Source: a virus. Taken from it: a DNA stretch of 63,673 bases. Every line of letters starts with the position of its first letter. Within the stretch, counting starts at the first letter, position 1. Where the stretch lies: the IMG/VR virus record IMGVR_UViG_3300024320_000006, positions 1-63,673 of that record. One strand, 5' to 3'. This document shows positions 27,748 through 37,586 of this stretch, piece after piece. Below the pieces are notes generated by a model. The model searched no databases, was not told the DNA's origin, and worked only from the letters and a program-made list of their open reading frames with translations. The translations under genes were made by a program, and so were the position numbers.

Positions 27748-27764
27748 TTATTCTTATAATTTTT

Positions 27765-28313
27765 TTACGCAATCGTTGCACCAAAAGAACCAATAACGTA
27801 CCATGAAGTACCATCTGATCTTAAAGTAAGTGTTCCATTTTGCACTATTGCAATACTTGCTGCACCTGCAACATTAGTAGCTTCAATATCACCAGTTGAT
27901 GTTGCAATTAATGTAATTTCTTTACCTGCTATTGTACTTGTTGGTAACGCTAGTGGAATTGATCCATCCGCTACATCTACAAAATAACTAGAATGTTGAA
28001 GATTAACAGGCATTGATGTAAGCCCGTCTGAAGAACTTTTCCTAATACTACTCTTTGTAATACCTGCATCGATATTAATTTCATTATTAAACGTACTAGC
28101 AACTCCAAAGGTAGCTGAACTAGCATTTACTGCTGTTCCTCCATCAATTGCAATTTGACTAGTCGAAATAGTAACCCCTGAAAGAGTTAAAGCTGTTGGA
28201 TCTAAATATCCCTTTAAGCTTGTTATTTCATCTTCAATTGAAGTAAAGTTATCATTAAGTGTAATTCTCGATGATGAAAGCGAATCTGTTCCTAAAATTT
28301 CTGTAACCGCCAT
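27765..28313 (-). CDS. Small fibre-like structural protein
   Basis: 182 residues. A short N-terminal helix NDNFTSIEDEITSLKGYL is followed by Ser/Thr/Ala-rich beta segments and a C-terminal domain LPTSTIAGKEITLIAT...TLRSDGTSWYVIG, a recurrent fold in phage fibre tips and head-decoration fibres (a sequence ending in dGtsWyvig). It lies between the gp7-like wedge gene and the coiled-coil structural gene. Likely trimeric and bound to the tail; the partner is unknown. Confidence 0.55.
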   Translation of the reverse strand: MAVTEILGTDSLSSSRITLNDNFTSIEDEITSLKGYLDPTALTLSGVTISTSQIAIDGGTAVNASSATFGVASTFNNEINIDAGITKSSIRKSSSDGLTSMPVNLQHSSYFVDVADGSIPLALPTSTIAGKEITLIATSTGDIEATNVAGAASIAIVQNGTLTLRSDGTSWYVIGSFGATIA

Positions 28314-28327
28314 TTTATTTTATTTTT

Positions 28328-31075
28328 TTATTTTACTATTATCATGTTTCTAATGGTTTTATTTCTATTACCATTTGTATCTTCTATTTCAGCTGAAATT
28401 TTATAGTTTCCAGCGTCCTTAAAGATATATGTCATCCACATATTATCATAATATATATCATGTTCTTCTTGACTACTATCTTTATATATTCTCCAAACTG
28501 GCTTTTTAATACCAGGCATTTGTGTTTTATCTAAAGCAAATGTAACATGGGTTGATCTTTCCACCTCTGCACTTCCGTTAATAATTCTTACAGTATCAAA
28601 TGTAGGATTGTACCTAACATATTTTGTTTTACCATAAATTGTTCCATTAGTTAATGTCACCTCTTCAAAATCATATTTAAAAGAATAATCTTTTCCTACA
28701 CATATTAAGAATTTAAATATGTCATTGGTATCATCATTATCAGTATCTTCAAATACTGGGTTATAATTAAACTTACTAATAATAGAATCTGTAGATGCAT
28801 TTAATTCATCAGCAATTGCTTGCCAACCTGAAAGATCTGAGTTATTAGTAGGAGTTGTAGTAACTAGTGTGTGAATTCCTGTTTCAATTAAATGTGTGGT
28901 AGGGTTTTTATGTGTAATAGTTAAAACACTGCCTTGTTGAATTGTATTTATTTTAAAACTTGCCGTCAAATCAGCACCAATTCTAGTAGCGTCCCACCAA
29001 TTATATTTTCCATCTACCCATCTGACTGGATCCATTTCATTCCAAACATAAGGTCCAGTAGTTTCACTATAACCCGTTAAATTAACAGGATCTGTATCTA
29101 CATATCTTTCAACCGTACTAAAAACTTTACCTTGACTTTCATTGTGTACATAATTAGCCCTATCCATTGTTAAGTATAAAGACTGGAAACTATCTTCAAC
29201 CTTTTGTAAATTTTCAGTTGGCAATTCCCAATAACCTCCTGTTTTATTCCAATCAGTTTTCCAATCTTTCCATCTATTATCTTCTTTCCATTGATAAATT
29301 CCATATATTTCAAGTGGCTTTACCTTAACGTTAAAGAAGTCTGACTCTTTTCTAAAACTCATAATTCCTTGAAGGTCATACATTCTTAGCTCTACGCTGT
29401 AGTCTCCTTCAAAGGGTACAATTATTGGAAACCTTAAATATCCAGGATGAAACGTGCCATCTGTTTCATAATAACCAATACTGCCTCTAAAACTTTGCGA
29501 ATAATTATTAGGTCCAGTAACTACCCATTCTAATTCATAAACATGCTGCTTCCACCAGTTATCCCAAGTAACTGTTGAATCTAACGCATCAAACCATGTA
29601 AAGTTTGCAAATTCCCATTCTTGTGGAAGTGAAGTACATTCTAAAATTATTGGACAGCCTACAGGAATTGAGTGCTCTCCATCTGTGTCATTGTTAAAAG
29701 TTTCCTTTTTATTTATATAGTAGTTATTGTAAAATGTTTCAAAATCTGATAATAAAGTTTCATATTCAGTTTCGTTAAGATTTCCAAAACCATCTAGTGA
29801 AATAGGTTCAAAATTTACATTGTCTATTAAAATATCATTATTTGAAACAAGTGCATAATCTTCAACGTAAAGTTGTTTATCTTCTGGATAAACCTTAAAT
29901 TCAACATCTTTACCTTCATTGAATGAAACAATAGGTTGTTGATTATTCCAAACGTTTAAATTCTTTTGATCAAAATAACTTCCTTCTCCTACAATATCTA
30001 CAATCTTTGCTTGAAGTGGAAGGTATTCTTTTTGTAGTTTATTCTTAAGACCGTATAATTTTATTAAAATCTCTTCCGGTGTAAAATCAAATACCTCATC
30101 GACATTAGGAATGTCCCAATAATCAAATGATCCATTAGGCTCGTTTAATTTATAAACCAATGAAAATCTGCTTGTTTTTTTCATTGTAGTAGAAGGCAAA
30201 TTAAATTGCTTTCTTTTCTTATAACTAAATCCAGCATTTTTATCTGGAACTGAAACTGCTTTTAGTTTTCCAAAGCTATCGCTATCTTGATTTATATTTA
30301 GCCAATATTCTTTAAGTGTAATATTATTATAACCGAAAAAATCAATTGCATTTAATACAGCTTTATAAGTTCCAATAAATGGTTTAATATTGTGTAATTC
30401 TAAAAGTAGCTCTCTTCTTTTTTGATTCATGAGTCTCCAGTCGATTCCCATTTCATTAATATCATGCTCTTTAAAAATTATAAAATCACCATCATCAAGA
30501 GTAGCACCCATGTTTTGTAATAGGTCCTGCATTCTTTCATCCTCTCCAACAGTTTCACCATATATTATTATTTCAGCAACTTCATGTCCATCACTATCAT
30601 CTGTAATTAATAAAGTTCTTTGATGTCTTTGTTCAGCCTTAGATGAAAGTGCAATGTTAGCCTGTATTGCATCATTTGTAAAATTATTTACAGTTTTTAA
30701 ACCTGCAATTACTGAAACAACATCCGTATGATCTAATACTTGAATATTTAGTCCATCTAGGTTTTGTATTTTTACAGCATTGTTTTCTAAACTTGTACCA
30801 TATATAAAAATATCTTTACTAATATACCTATCGTCTTTCCAACTAAATTTAAAATTACTACCATTACTATCTACAGAAACAGGTCTACCATATACTATTT
30901 GGCCATTAGCATCTACAAGCTCTTCTAATATAAATAAGTTTAAAGTTTCATAAAGGCCTACTGAAACCTCAGGTAAATATACAACACCACTCCACTTTTC
31001 ATTTGTAGAATCATAGTCAAGGTTTAATTCATTCTCAACTCCATTAAAAAATCTTAAATATGAATACTTTGACAT
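28328..31075 (-). CDS. Baseplate wedge-like protein in gp7 position
   Basis: 915 residues (T4 gp7 has 1032). It follows the gp25-gp6-like genes in the T4 order. The segment LLLELHNIKPFIGTYKAVLNAI with FFGYNNITLKEYW resembles tail proteins that pack on gp6/gpI-type wedges. A PKD/Ig-like C-terminal domain (about 850-915, KDAGNYKISAEIEDTNGN) adds an exposed beta sandwich, and another Ig-like segment near 560 contains GDYSVELRMYD. The gp7 equivalence is by position and size, not by clear sequence match. Confidence 0.55.
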   Translation of the reverse strand: MSKYSYLRFFNGVENELNLDYDSTNEKWSGVVYLPEVSVGLYETLNLFILEELVDANGQIVYGRPVSVDSNGSNFKFSWKDDRYISKDIFIYGTSLENNAVKIQNLDGLNIQVLDHTDVVSVIAGLKTVNNFTNDAIQANIALSSKAEQRHQRTLLITDDSDGHEVAEIIIYGETVGEDERMQDLLQNMGATLDDGDFIIFKEHDINEMGIDWRLMNQKRRELLLELHNIKPFIGTYKAVLNAIDFFGYNNITLKEYWLNINQDSDSFGKLKAVSVPDKNAGFSYKKRKQFNLPSTTMKKTSRFSLVYKLNEPNGSFDYWDIPNVDEVFDFTPEEILIKLYGLKNKLQKEYLPLQAKIVDIVGEGSYFDQKNLNVWNNQQPIVSFNEGKDVEFKVYPEDKQLYVEDYALVSNNDILIDNVNFEPISLDGFGNLNETEYETLLSDFETFYNNYYINKKETFNNDTDGEHSIPVGCPIILECTSLPQEWEFANFTWFDALDSTVTWDNWWKQHVYELEWVVTGPNNYSQSFRGSIGYYETDGTFHPGYLRFPIIVPFEGDYSVELRMYDLQGIMSFRKESDFFNVKVKPLEIYGIYQWKEDNRWKDWKTDWNKTGGYWELPTENLQKVEDSFQSLYLTMDRANYVHNESQGKVFSTVERYVDTDPVNLTGYSETTGPYVWNEMDPVRWVDGKYNWWDATRIGADLTASFKINTIQQGSVLTITHKNPTTHLIETGIHTLVTTTPTNNSDLSGWQAIADELNASTDSIISKFNYNPVFEDTDNDDTNDIFKFLICVGKDYSFKYDFEEVTLTNGTIYGKTKYVRYNPTFDTVRIINGSAEVERSTHVTFALDKTQMPGIKKPVWRIYKDSSQEEHDIYYDNMWMTYIFKDAGNYKISAEIEDTNGNRNKTIRNMIIVK

Positions 31076-31344
31076 TATCTTATATTTTTATCATCTTTGT
31101 TTGCTGTGTAATTTTTCCAATTTTTCATTACACGAATTTGTTTAATAGTATTGTAATAATAGTCAGTACAGAATTGTAAAAAATCAAGAATGGTTTGATT
31201 TCTAACAATGTGCCTAGAAACTCTATTAGTTATTAAGTCATTTTTATAATCATAGCCTAAATACTTTTTATTATCTTTGGCAGACTTTTTAATGTCATAA
31301 ATCTTTTCTCTTTTATATCTGTATAAATCGTCGTATAGTCCCAT
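31075..31344 (-). CDS. Small protein between gp6-like and gp7-like genes, unknown
   Basis: 89 residues, basic, Tyr- and Lys-rich helical protein (LYRYKREKIYDIKKSAKDN, FCTDYYYNTIKQIRVMKNW). Start and stop each share one base with the neighbouring genes, so it is coupled to baseplate expression. It is likely a small wedge component or assembly factor; no family is recognised. Confidence 0.6.
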   Translation of the reverse strand: MGLYDDLYRYKREKIYDIKKSAKDNKKYLGYDYKNDLITNRVSRHIVRNQTILDFLQFCTDYYYNTIKQIRVMKNWKNYTANKDDKNIR

Positions 31345-33197
31345 TATAATGCGCTTCTATTTCCAGCCTGTACTCTACTATAAATAGTTCTTGGCACAGG
31401 TGGGTTATCAAAGTATAAAGACATTGAAGCCATTTCTCCAATTGATGGCTCATCTTTTACTAGTTCTCCATCTCTATCTTCCCAGCCTCCTCTAAATATT
31501 GCAACTTCTTGCTTGTCTAAAATAATATCACCATATCTGTCAAGTCCTATTTTATTATACCAGTCTTCTATTTGCTTATCTCCAGTAACTGGTATTAATA
31601 AGTCAGGATTTTCTAATACTATCTTCTTAATTTCTTCAGTTCTCTTAAAAAATACAAGTCTTTTTTGATCTCCATCTGCTCCTTCTAATTCAGGAGTTGA
31701 TGGCGTTACAGTAACTTCAGTATAATTATAAAATCCATCCTTTCTTGCTTGCTCCTCAATACTTGATACAAATTGTACATTTACCGCATCTACACCTTCG
31801 ATACCTTCTATGATTGCAATAATATCACTCTTAGGTAGTTTATCTCTTCGTACAATTTTTATTAGATAATTTGAGATAGCCGCTCTAATGTCATTGAAAA
31901 TATCTTGTTGCTTAAATCCTTCAAACCATCTAATAGAAATATCCATTCTATATTTAACAGCTTCCGGCTCTACAAATATTGCTTCACTTGTAACCATTTG
32001 CTGCCCACTATCTTCAATTACACCAAGCATTCTATCGGTTTCGTCTTTTCCAAAGAAAAACTCGCTTTCGTCAACTGAAAAATAATCTGTCCCTTTTAAT
32101 AATCTTTTCTCTAAATCTGGAATTGCAAAAATATAAATAACATTGTCATCATCTAAATAACCATCGTTCGTAGTATTATATGCATCTAAATAACTAAACT
32201 GCGCATATCTACTTAAGAAATATTCATATGCATCTGGATTTGCAAGTACAAAACTCTTGCTTGCAAGTGGTGCCATTAACTTCGTAAATTCAGTACTTTC
32301 AGGATCTGCTCCCATAAAAGGAGAAGTTGAAGTCTCCATTTCTAATAATTCGTTTAGGTCATGTGTATCTCCAGTTGAGTCCTTACCTTCACCTAACCAT
32401 TTAAATGTAAGATCTCCTGCTTGGTTAAGATTTCCAGCTGCACCATCACATTTAATATATTCTATTTCGATAGTAGCTCCACTTGGTGGAATTATACCAA
32501 AGTTACCAGTTCCGAAATAAACATCCATTCCTCCACTAATTCCAGTCTTTACTAAACAACCTTTATCAGTGGCTAACATTTCGTATAATGAATTAAACTT
32601 TGTCCATTGTTCTCCATTAACACTTACCTTTACTAAAGCATGGTCAGTCGTTCCTTTAGATTGAATATTAAAGCTTTGCATACTTTCACCTGTACTTGTT
32701 AAGGTTTGAGACTCTAATTTACCTTGTATAATATTTGCTCTAACCCAATCGTTACTACTCTTTGGTAATAAGAACTCATCTTTATCAGTTCTTAAAAAAT
32801 AAATTAAACCATTGTTATCATATTGAATTTCAGTATTTGGCTCAATTATTAAATTACTTCCAGCAACATCTTCTGTTACACCAGGCTTCCATCTAAATCT
32901 TATTTCTCCAGTTGCCGCGAAACCTCTAGTAGCATCATGCCCTGCAAGTCTTGCAAGTCCGTGAATAGATTCAGGCTGTTGAGCTGTATAAATATTCTGC
33001 TCTACAGTAGAGTCCTCTATATAGAACATAAGCATCTCATTCATTTCAGCCATTACCTCAAGTATTTGAGAAAACGGTGAAGCTGTTGTAAAATAATTAC
33101 CAGCCTTTTTATAGACTCTACTTAAATATGATCTAGAGTCTTCTACTATGTTTCCAGCAGTTACTCTAGCCTTATCTAAAAATTTAAAATCTGCCAT
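31344..33197 (-). CDS. 6: Baseplate wedge protein, gp6/gpJ-like
   Basis: 617 residues (T4 gp6 has 660). The N-terminal region (SPFSQILEVMAEMNEMLMFY, then IYTAQQPESIHGLARLAGH) is the typical opening of gp6/gpJ wedge proteins, followed by ATGEIRFRW and a conserved middle (YFGTGNFGIIPPSGATIEIEY). The C-terminal IEGIEGVDAVNVQFVSS also fits the family. In T4 two gp6 copies per wedge form the iris ring around the hub. It directly follows the gp25-like gene, as in T4. Confidence 0.85.
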   Translation of the reverse strand: MADFKFLDKARVTAGNIVEDSRSYLSRVYKKAGNYFTTASPFSQILEVMAEMNEMLMFYIEDSTVEQNIYTAQQPESIHGLARLAGHDATRGFAATGEIRFRWKPGVTEDVAGSNLIIEPNTEIQYDNNGLIYFLRTDKDEFLLPKSSNDWVRANIIQGKLESQTLTSTGESMQSFNIQSKGTTDHALVKVSVNGEQWTKFNSLYEMLATDKGCLVKTGISGGMDVYFGTGNFGIIPPSGATIEIEYIKCDGAAGNLNQAGDLTFKWLGEGKDSTGDTHDLNELLEMETSTSPFMGADPESTEFTKLMAPLASKSFVLANPDAYEYFLSRYAQFSYLDAYNTTNDGYLDDDNVIYIFAIPDLEKRLLKGTDYFSVDESEFFFGKDETDRMLGVIEDSGQQMVTSEAIFVEPEAVKYRMDISIRWFEGFKQQDIFNDIRAAISNYLIKIVRRDKLPKSDIIAIIEGIEGVDAVNVQFVSSIEEQARKDGFYNYTEVTVTPSTPELEGADGDQKRLVFFKRTEEIKKIVLENPDLLIPVTGDKQIEDWYNKIGLDRYGDIILDKQEVAIFRGGWEDRDGELVKDEPSIGEMASMSLYFDNPPVPRTIYSRVQAGNRSAL

Positions 33198-33208
33198 TCT
33201 TTAATCTT

Positions 33209-33565
33209 TTAATTTACATAAACTCCAATCAAATACTTAGAGTCTACTGTTATATTTATTTGAGCAATATCTCTTACTTCACCTCTTGTAAAATTAATAT
33301 CTACCTTAGTCTTATATTTACCAGAATTTGGACAATACTCCTCTATCTGATCTTCTATTACTCTTTTTATTTCAAATTCATTAAATTGAAAATCATATAT
33401 CATTTGTTCTAAATCAACACCGAATCTAGTATTTCCTAATACATCTCCACTACTTGTAAAAAGAAGTGTTTCGATTTGAATTAAAAGTTGACTTAATTCA
33501 TTCTCTACATCTACTCTTTTTGGATCATAGTTAGGGTCGCCTAATGTTTTGATATACAGTTCCAT
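33209..33565 (-). CDS. 25: Baseplate wedge protein, gp25-like
   Basis: 118 residues (T4 gp25 has 132). The body QLLIQIETLLFTSSGDVLGN and FGVDLEQMIYDF followed by IEDQIEEYCP and a final strand pair matches the gp25/lysozyme-related (gpW/GP25) wedge family that anchors the sheath to the baseplate in contractile tails and type VI secretion. Located 11 bases before the gp6-like gene. Confidence 0.88.
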   Translation of the reverse strand: MELYIKTLGDPNYDPKRVDVENELSQLLIQIETLLFTSSGDVLGNTRFGVDLEQMIYDFQFNEFEIKRVIEDQIEEYCPNSGKYKTKVDINFTRGEVRDIAQINITVDSKYLIGVYVN

Positions 33566-33584
33566 TAATTATTTATCCGTTTTT

Positions 33585-34430
33585 TTATGAGTGAAACATC
33601 CAGTCAACACCTTCATCTCCTTTAATTTCCTCAAGCACTCTATCCATTTCTTCGTCACCCATGCCTTTAATGCCATCATAATCAATTTCAACACCACCTG
33701 GTAAAGAGAATTTAAAGACTCCTAATTTAGCACCAACGGCTTGTTTTACTTTAGCTGCAACATATCTAAAAAATATTTCATCATTATATAATGCACAGTT
33801 TTCAATACTTTCATAACACTCAATTATTACATCACCTTTAGGAGTATCTCCCATAAATTTAAGCTGACCTGTTAGTTGTGAATAGTGAAAACTCAAAGGG
33901 TTTTCTAGGATTTGACGAGCCATATCAAAATAACTTTGGTTAATTACATAATATTGAAGTTCTTCTGCAGATTCAGCTGCTCCTGTTCCTGCAAATGAAT
34001 TACTAAAAAACATTTTTTCAATATTAAAATCAGCACCGCCTGCAAATCTTAAATCTAATCCACTTCCACCTGTATTCCAACCAGATGCAAGGTCATACAC
34101 TCCATATATTGAAAAGACTTCACCAGCACCTGATGTTGCATTTTCCTTTGGAAAGTTTAAAGTTCTAGTTGTCTTAAAACTTTGACTACTAAAAACTCCA
34201 TTAGGTACATGAAAATAGTTTTCTCTAAGACTATATTCATAATTTTTCCGGAACCATTTTACTGCTCTTTTTATAATGTTTATTATTTCAGCTTGTGGCA
34301 AATTAAGAGGTACCATACATGCTCCTGTTATTTCTGAACCAATTTCATTTAAGAATTCAGTTAAACAATCAGTCCCATAATCTCTACCTTGACTTAAATC
34401 TATATTATCGCCGCTTCTAATATCACTCAT
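33585..34430 (-). CDS. Structural protein, possibly neck or connector
   Basis: 281 residues. An N-terminal helical part (CLTEFLNEIGSEITG, IIKRAVKWFRKNYEYSLREN) is followed by beta segments (NFHVP-like, YVINQSYFDMARQIL) and a C-terminal helix-rich part (FRYVAAKVKQAVGAKLG, LPGGVEIDYDGIKGMGDEE). Comparable proteins in marine T4-like phages are annotated as neck or baseplate-adjacent structural proteins. It sits between the amidoligase and the gp25-like gene. I can support structural, but not a specific T4 counterpart. Confidence 0.5.
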   Translation of the reverse strand: MSDIRSGDNIDLSQGRDYGTDCLTEFLNEIGSEITGACMVPLNLPQAEIINIIKRAVKWFRKNYEYSLRENYFHVPNGVFSSQSFKTTRTLNFPKENATSGAGEVFSIYGVYDLASGWNTGGSGLDLRFAGGADFNIEKMFFSNSFAGTGAAESAEELQYYVINQSYFDMARQILENPLSFHYSQLTGQLKFMGDTPKGDVIIECYESIENCALYNDEIFFRYVAAKVKQAVGAKLGVFKFSLPGGVEIDYDGIKGMGDEEMDRVLEEIKGDEGVDWMFHS

Positions 34431-34432
34431 TT

Positions 34433-35746
34433 TTAATTAATTTTTTTACTAGTTATTATTTCAGTACCGTCAAATTCAGCTTCTTTACCTATTTGACCGT
34501 GTCTAAATATTCCACCAATCATTTTACCTTTAAATACAGAATCCCACTGAAACACATAACTATTTTTAACTTCACATGTTTGATTAACATAACATGATTC
34601 TACTTTACTACCTTCAACAGACGTGCCTTGGTATAAATTACATCTTAATAGAGTAGCATTACTAATTTGACTTCTAAAAATATCACAAAAACTTATAGAA
34701 CCCGCGATTTCACAGTCTACAAAATCATAATTACTTAAATCAAAACAAAATGGCAATTTACCTCCACTTACTTGCACTCTACTAATATCACTATCATAAT
34801 TAATATCTCCTTTTTCTAATCCGCCATGGCTAATTAATTGTACAACTTCCATCAATATCTTAGGCCAATACATGTCAATTATTTTTTCATTATCTTTTAA
34901 ATCTACGTATAAATTAATATCAGGATAATAATCTTTTAACTTTCTCCAATCTTTTAATATCTCAGTAAATTTATAGTTTTTATTAAGAATTTTTTTAAGT
35001 TCAATATAATTTAAATCAGTATATTTAGTTTGATTAGCAATTGACCAAAGTTGCAGTAAAAACCGGTCTAATAGGTATAAAATATTAGTAGTTTTATTTT
35101 CATAATCTTTACCACCGATGTATCTAAATTCTAAATAACCTTGTTGTAATTTTTCAAAATTAACTCCATAATATTTTTCAGTTGCAAAATGAAAAACATG
35201 TGAATTAATGTTTTGTCCTTCAAAGTAATTATAATCAATTTTAGGAGTTATCCATTTCACAGACTTAGCATATACACTATCTTTTCTATTTGGAAATAAT
35301 TTGTAAACTTCATTTTCATTAAATCCTAAAATAAATTTAAGAGTGTCCATTTTAGATATTAAACTAGGTTTATTAGTTTTTTTAGGATCAAAGCTTAAAT
35401 TTAGGTGAATTGAACTTTTTTCAGTAGTGTAGCCGTTTTCTTGAATCCAGCCAAGTGTTTTAAGTATTATATTTCTTGCAACAGAATATGGGGTTGGACC
35501 TGTAACAAGTTCCATTAGACCTTTACCTCCACTCATATCTGGCTCAATTTTAAATTCTTTATCAGTTGGTACAAAGTCACTATGTGCTTTATCCTCTAGT
35601 CTAATCTTTTTACCTAATAATTGAGCAAGCTCCTTTTGAGTATTTTCAAGACTCTTATCGGAATAAAATTCAAACTCTATTCCGACAAGAGAATCTTGTA
35701 AAATATATTCTTTACTTTTATGTTTTGTAATTTGATACGTTAGCAT
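34433..35746 (-). CDS. Amidoligase-family enzyme fused to a pentapeptide-like beta helix
   Basis: 437 residues. VGIEFEF (Glu24, Glu26), ELVTGPTPYS near 78 and SSIHLNLSF near 111 are the signature blocks of the putative amidoligase family of the glutamine-synthetase/gamma-glutamylcysteine-ligase fold, which makes amide bonds between carboxylates and amines using ATP. Residues about 335-430 are a beta-helix of pentapeptide-like repeats (FDLSNYDFVDCEIAGS, ATLLRCNLYQGTSVEG). The gene lies inside the tail module behind a GATATATAA motif 24 bases upstream. Amidoligases in phages have been proposed to modify proteins or peptides; the substrate here is unknown and the link to the ATP-grasp gene at 58.9 kb is inference. 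Confidence 0.72.
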   Translation of the reverse strand: MLTYQITKHKSKEYILQDSLVGIEFEFYSDKSLENTQKELAQLLGKKIRLEDKAHSDFVPTDKEFKIEPDMSGGKGLMELVTGPTPYSVARNIILKTLGWIQENGYTTEKSSIHLNLSFDPKKTNKPSLISKMDTLKFILGFNENEVYKLFPNRKDSVYAKSVKWITPKIDYNYFEGQNINSHVFHFATEKYYGVNFEKLQQGYLEFRYIGGKDYENKTTNILYLLDRFLLQLWSIANQTKYTDLNYIELKKILNKNYKFTEILKDWRKLKDYYPDINLYVDLKDNEKIIDMYWPKILMEVVQLISHGGLEKGDINYDSDISRVQVSGGKLPFCFDLSNYDFVDCEIAGSISFCDIFRSQISNATLLRCNLYQGTSVEGSKVESCYVNQTCEVKNSYVFQWDSVFKGKMIGGIFRHGQIGKEAEFDGTEIITSKKIN

Positions 35747-35769
35747 GCAATATAAAATAAATTATTTAT

Positions 35770-35778
35770 TTATATATC
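35770..35778 (-). promoter_or_regulatory. GATATATAA late-promoter-like motif
   Basis: Minus-strand GATATATAA starting at 35778, 24 bases before the amidoligase ATG, in the 52-base gap after the S1-domain gene. Confidence 0.5.
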
Positions 35779-35798
35779 ACATTTATTTATTACCTAAA

Positions 35799-36998
35799 TT
35801 ATTCCTTAGGTAATTTTAAGAATATCTTCTTAGTATCTTCTTCTATTTTAGTAATTAAAACGTTGATAGTTTGTTTTGGCCGGTATTTTTTAATATTGTC
35901 TTCTCCAATTTCACTAACATGTAATAGTCCAACAATGCCTTCTTCTAACTCCACGAATAAACCATAATCTTTACAAGTTTTTACAGTAGCCTCAACCTCA
36001 GAAGGTACTTTAAATTTCTTATTAATTTCTAACCATGGATTTAATTCGACATCGTCTCTTTGAGTCAAGGTTATTTTAGTATCAGATACAATATCTTTTA
36101 CTTTAAACTTAATCTCTTCACCCGGTTCTATTTCTCTATTTTTATGTCTAGCCAATGTATCTCCATCTAAATCATTAACATGAATCATACCAGTTAAACA
36201 TTGTGAGAATTCACAGAAAACTCCATATTTAGCAGAACCTGTAACACTTCCAGTAATATATTCACCTGCCGTTTCTTTTAATTTTTCAATAGCATCTGGA
36301 ATTAATGTTTTAAGATATGCTCTATGAGATACAACCATTATTTTTCTTTCTTTAGAAAAACTAACAGGTACAACATAGATTTCTTGTCCTACTATGCTTT
36401 CAAAATCATGTAATTTATTAATGCCTGCAAGACTACCTGGCATAAAACACTCTATACCCTTAACATTAACCATATAACCAGCAGCAGATAGCATTCTAGT
36501 AACTGTACCGACCCATGCAGTATCTTGTTCTTCAATAGCACCTAACATTTCTTGGAAAGTAGCCTGTTTAGTTCCTTCACTAACACTGCCCATTATAGGT
36601 TGTCTATCATCTTCCATCAATGATGTAATAATAACACTAACCTCATCTCCAGTTTGCATGCCTTTGAATTCATCATCCTCTTTTTCTAAATTAACATAAA
36701 CAAGCTGTCTGTAGCCAATGTCAATACTTGCAGTCATGTCTGTAACTGCAAAAACTTTACCATTATAAGCAGATCCATATTTAATATGAGTAATAATGTC
36801 ATTTTCTTCAATGTGACCTATAAGCTTATTATACATTTCTTGAGCATATGGCTCTCTACTATATACTTTATGCTTATCGTTTACTACTTTTATGTGTGGG
36901 TTTGGGGTTCTTAAAATTTTTGGACACGTTGATTCATATCCATCCCAGTCGAAATTGCCATCTTTATCAAAAAAGTCAGCATTCTGTTTTTCTATCAT
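35799..36998 (-). CDS. Ribosomal protein S1-like protein with four S1 domains
   Basis: 399 residues with four S1 OB-fold repeats at about 55-125, 155-228, 242-315 and 330-397; the last two are the clearest (SAKYGVFCEFSQCLTGMIHV; KDYGLFVELEEGIVGLLHVS). Bacterial S1 has six in most phyla and brings mRNA to the 30S subunit; a shorter version could bind mRNA or the ribosome. S1-like proteins are known from some marine phages. With the bS21 gene at 54.6 kb it suggests tuning of host ribosomes to viral mRNA. Monocistronic-looking, with its own GATATATAA motif 27 bases upstream. Confidence 0.85.
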   Translation of the reverse strand: MIEKQNADFFDKDGNFDWDGYESTCPKILRTPNPHIKVVNDKHKVYSREPYAQEMYNKLIGHIEENDIITHIKYGSAYNGKVFAVTDMTASIDIGYRQLVYVNLEKEDDEFKGMQTGDEVSVIITSLMEDDRQPIMGSVSEGTKQATFQEMLGAIEEQDTAWVGTVTRMLSAAGYMVNVKGIECFMPGSLAGINKLHDFESIVGQEIYVVPVSFSKERKIMVVSHRAYLKTLIPDAIEKLKETAGEYITGSVTGSAKYGVFCEFSQCLTGMIHVNDLDGDTLARHKNREIEPGEEIKFKVKDIVSDTKITLTQRDDVELNPWLEINKKFKVPSEVEATVKTCKDYGLFVELEEGIVGLLHVSEIGEDNIKKYRPKQTINVLITKIEEDTKKIFLKLPKE

Positions 36999-37024
36999 TT
37001 TTATTTTTTTAAAGTGTTAGTAAA

Positions 37025-37033
37025 TTATATATC
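37025..37033 (-). promoter_or_regulatory. GATATATAA late-promoter-like motif
   Basis: Minus-strand GATATATAA starting at 37033, 27 bases before the ATG of the S1-domain gene, within a 61-base gap. Confidence 0.5.
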
Positions 37034-37059
37034 ATAATATTATTATAATATATCGTAAA

Positions 37060-37584
37060 TTAAATTATTTCAGTTTTAATCTCCAATGTAGTAGTCAAAG
37101 GATCAGAAGTTTGGACTCCACTTAAGGTGATAGGTGTTGTATTATTTTGAGCAGCTGCGGTGCCTACAACATTTATTTCTCCTATAGGAATAGTCAAATC
37201 AAACTCTAAATCTAAAATTTGATTATTAATAGTAACAGCTAAATTAGGAATTACATCTTTGTTTAACCAATCTACTATATTTTTTGAAATTTCTTTAGAC
37301 ATTTCTTTTGAAAACTGTCTCCACATTTTCTTTTTAATTTTATCTTGGTCTTCTCCGGGCGCAGGTCTATTTGCATTCATCCACTCTTCTAATTCCTTTT
37401 GAGCATTATAAATTCCACCTGGAGGAGTTACTAATTCCTCACCTTTATAATCAGATGTTAAAAAATCATCAAGTCTTACATTATTTAAATCACCTCCTTC
37501 TAACCTTAGTTTTAGGTTTTCTTCTTGTTCTTTTACATCTGCTCTTAATAAACCTTCAAATATTAAAGTATCTTTACTTGCCAT
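37060..37584 (-). CDS. Tail-module protein of unknown function
   Basis: 174 residues. A charged helical N-terminal two thirds (AQKELEEWMNAN, KKKMWRQFSKEMSKEISKN) and a beta-type C-terminus (VTINNQILDLEFDLTIPIGE). It begins 2 bases after the spike-like gene, so it is probably a tail-tip or hub-associated protein, perhaps a spike chaperone. No family recognised. Confidence 0.5.
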   Translation of the reverse strand: MASKDTLIFEGLLRADVKEQEENLKLRLEGGDLNNVRLDDFLTSDYKGEELVTPPGGIYNAQKELEEWMNANRPAPGEDQDKIKKKMWRQFSKEMSKEISKNIVDWLNKDVIPNLAVTINNQILDLEFDLTIPIGEINVVGTAAAQNNTTPITLSGVQTSDPLTTTLEIKTEII

Positions 37585-37586
37585 TT

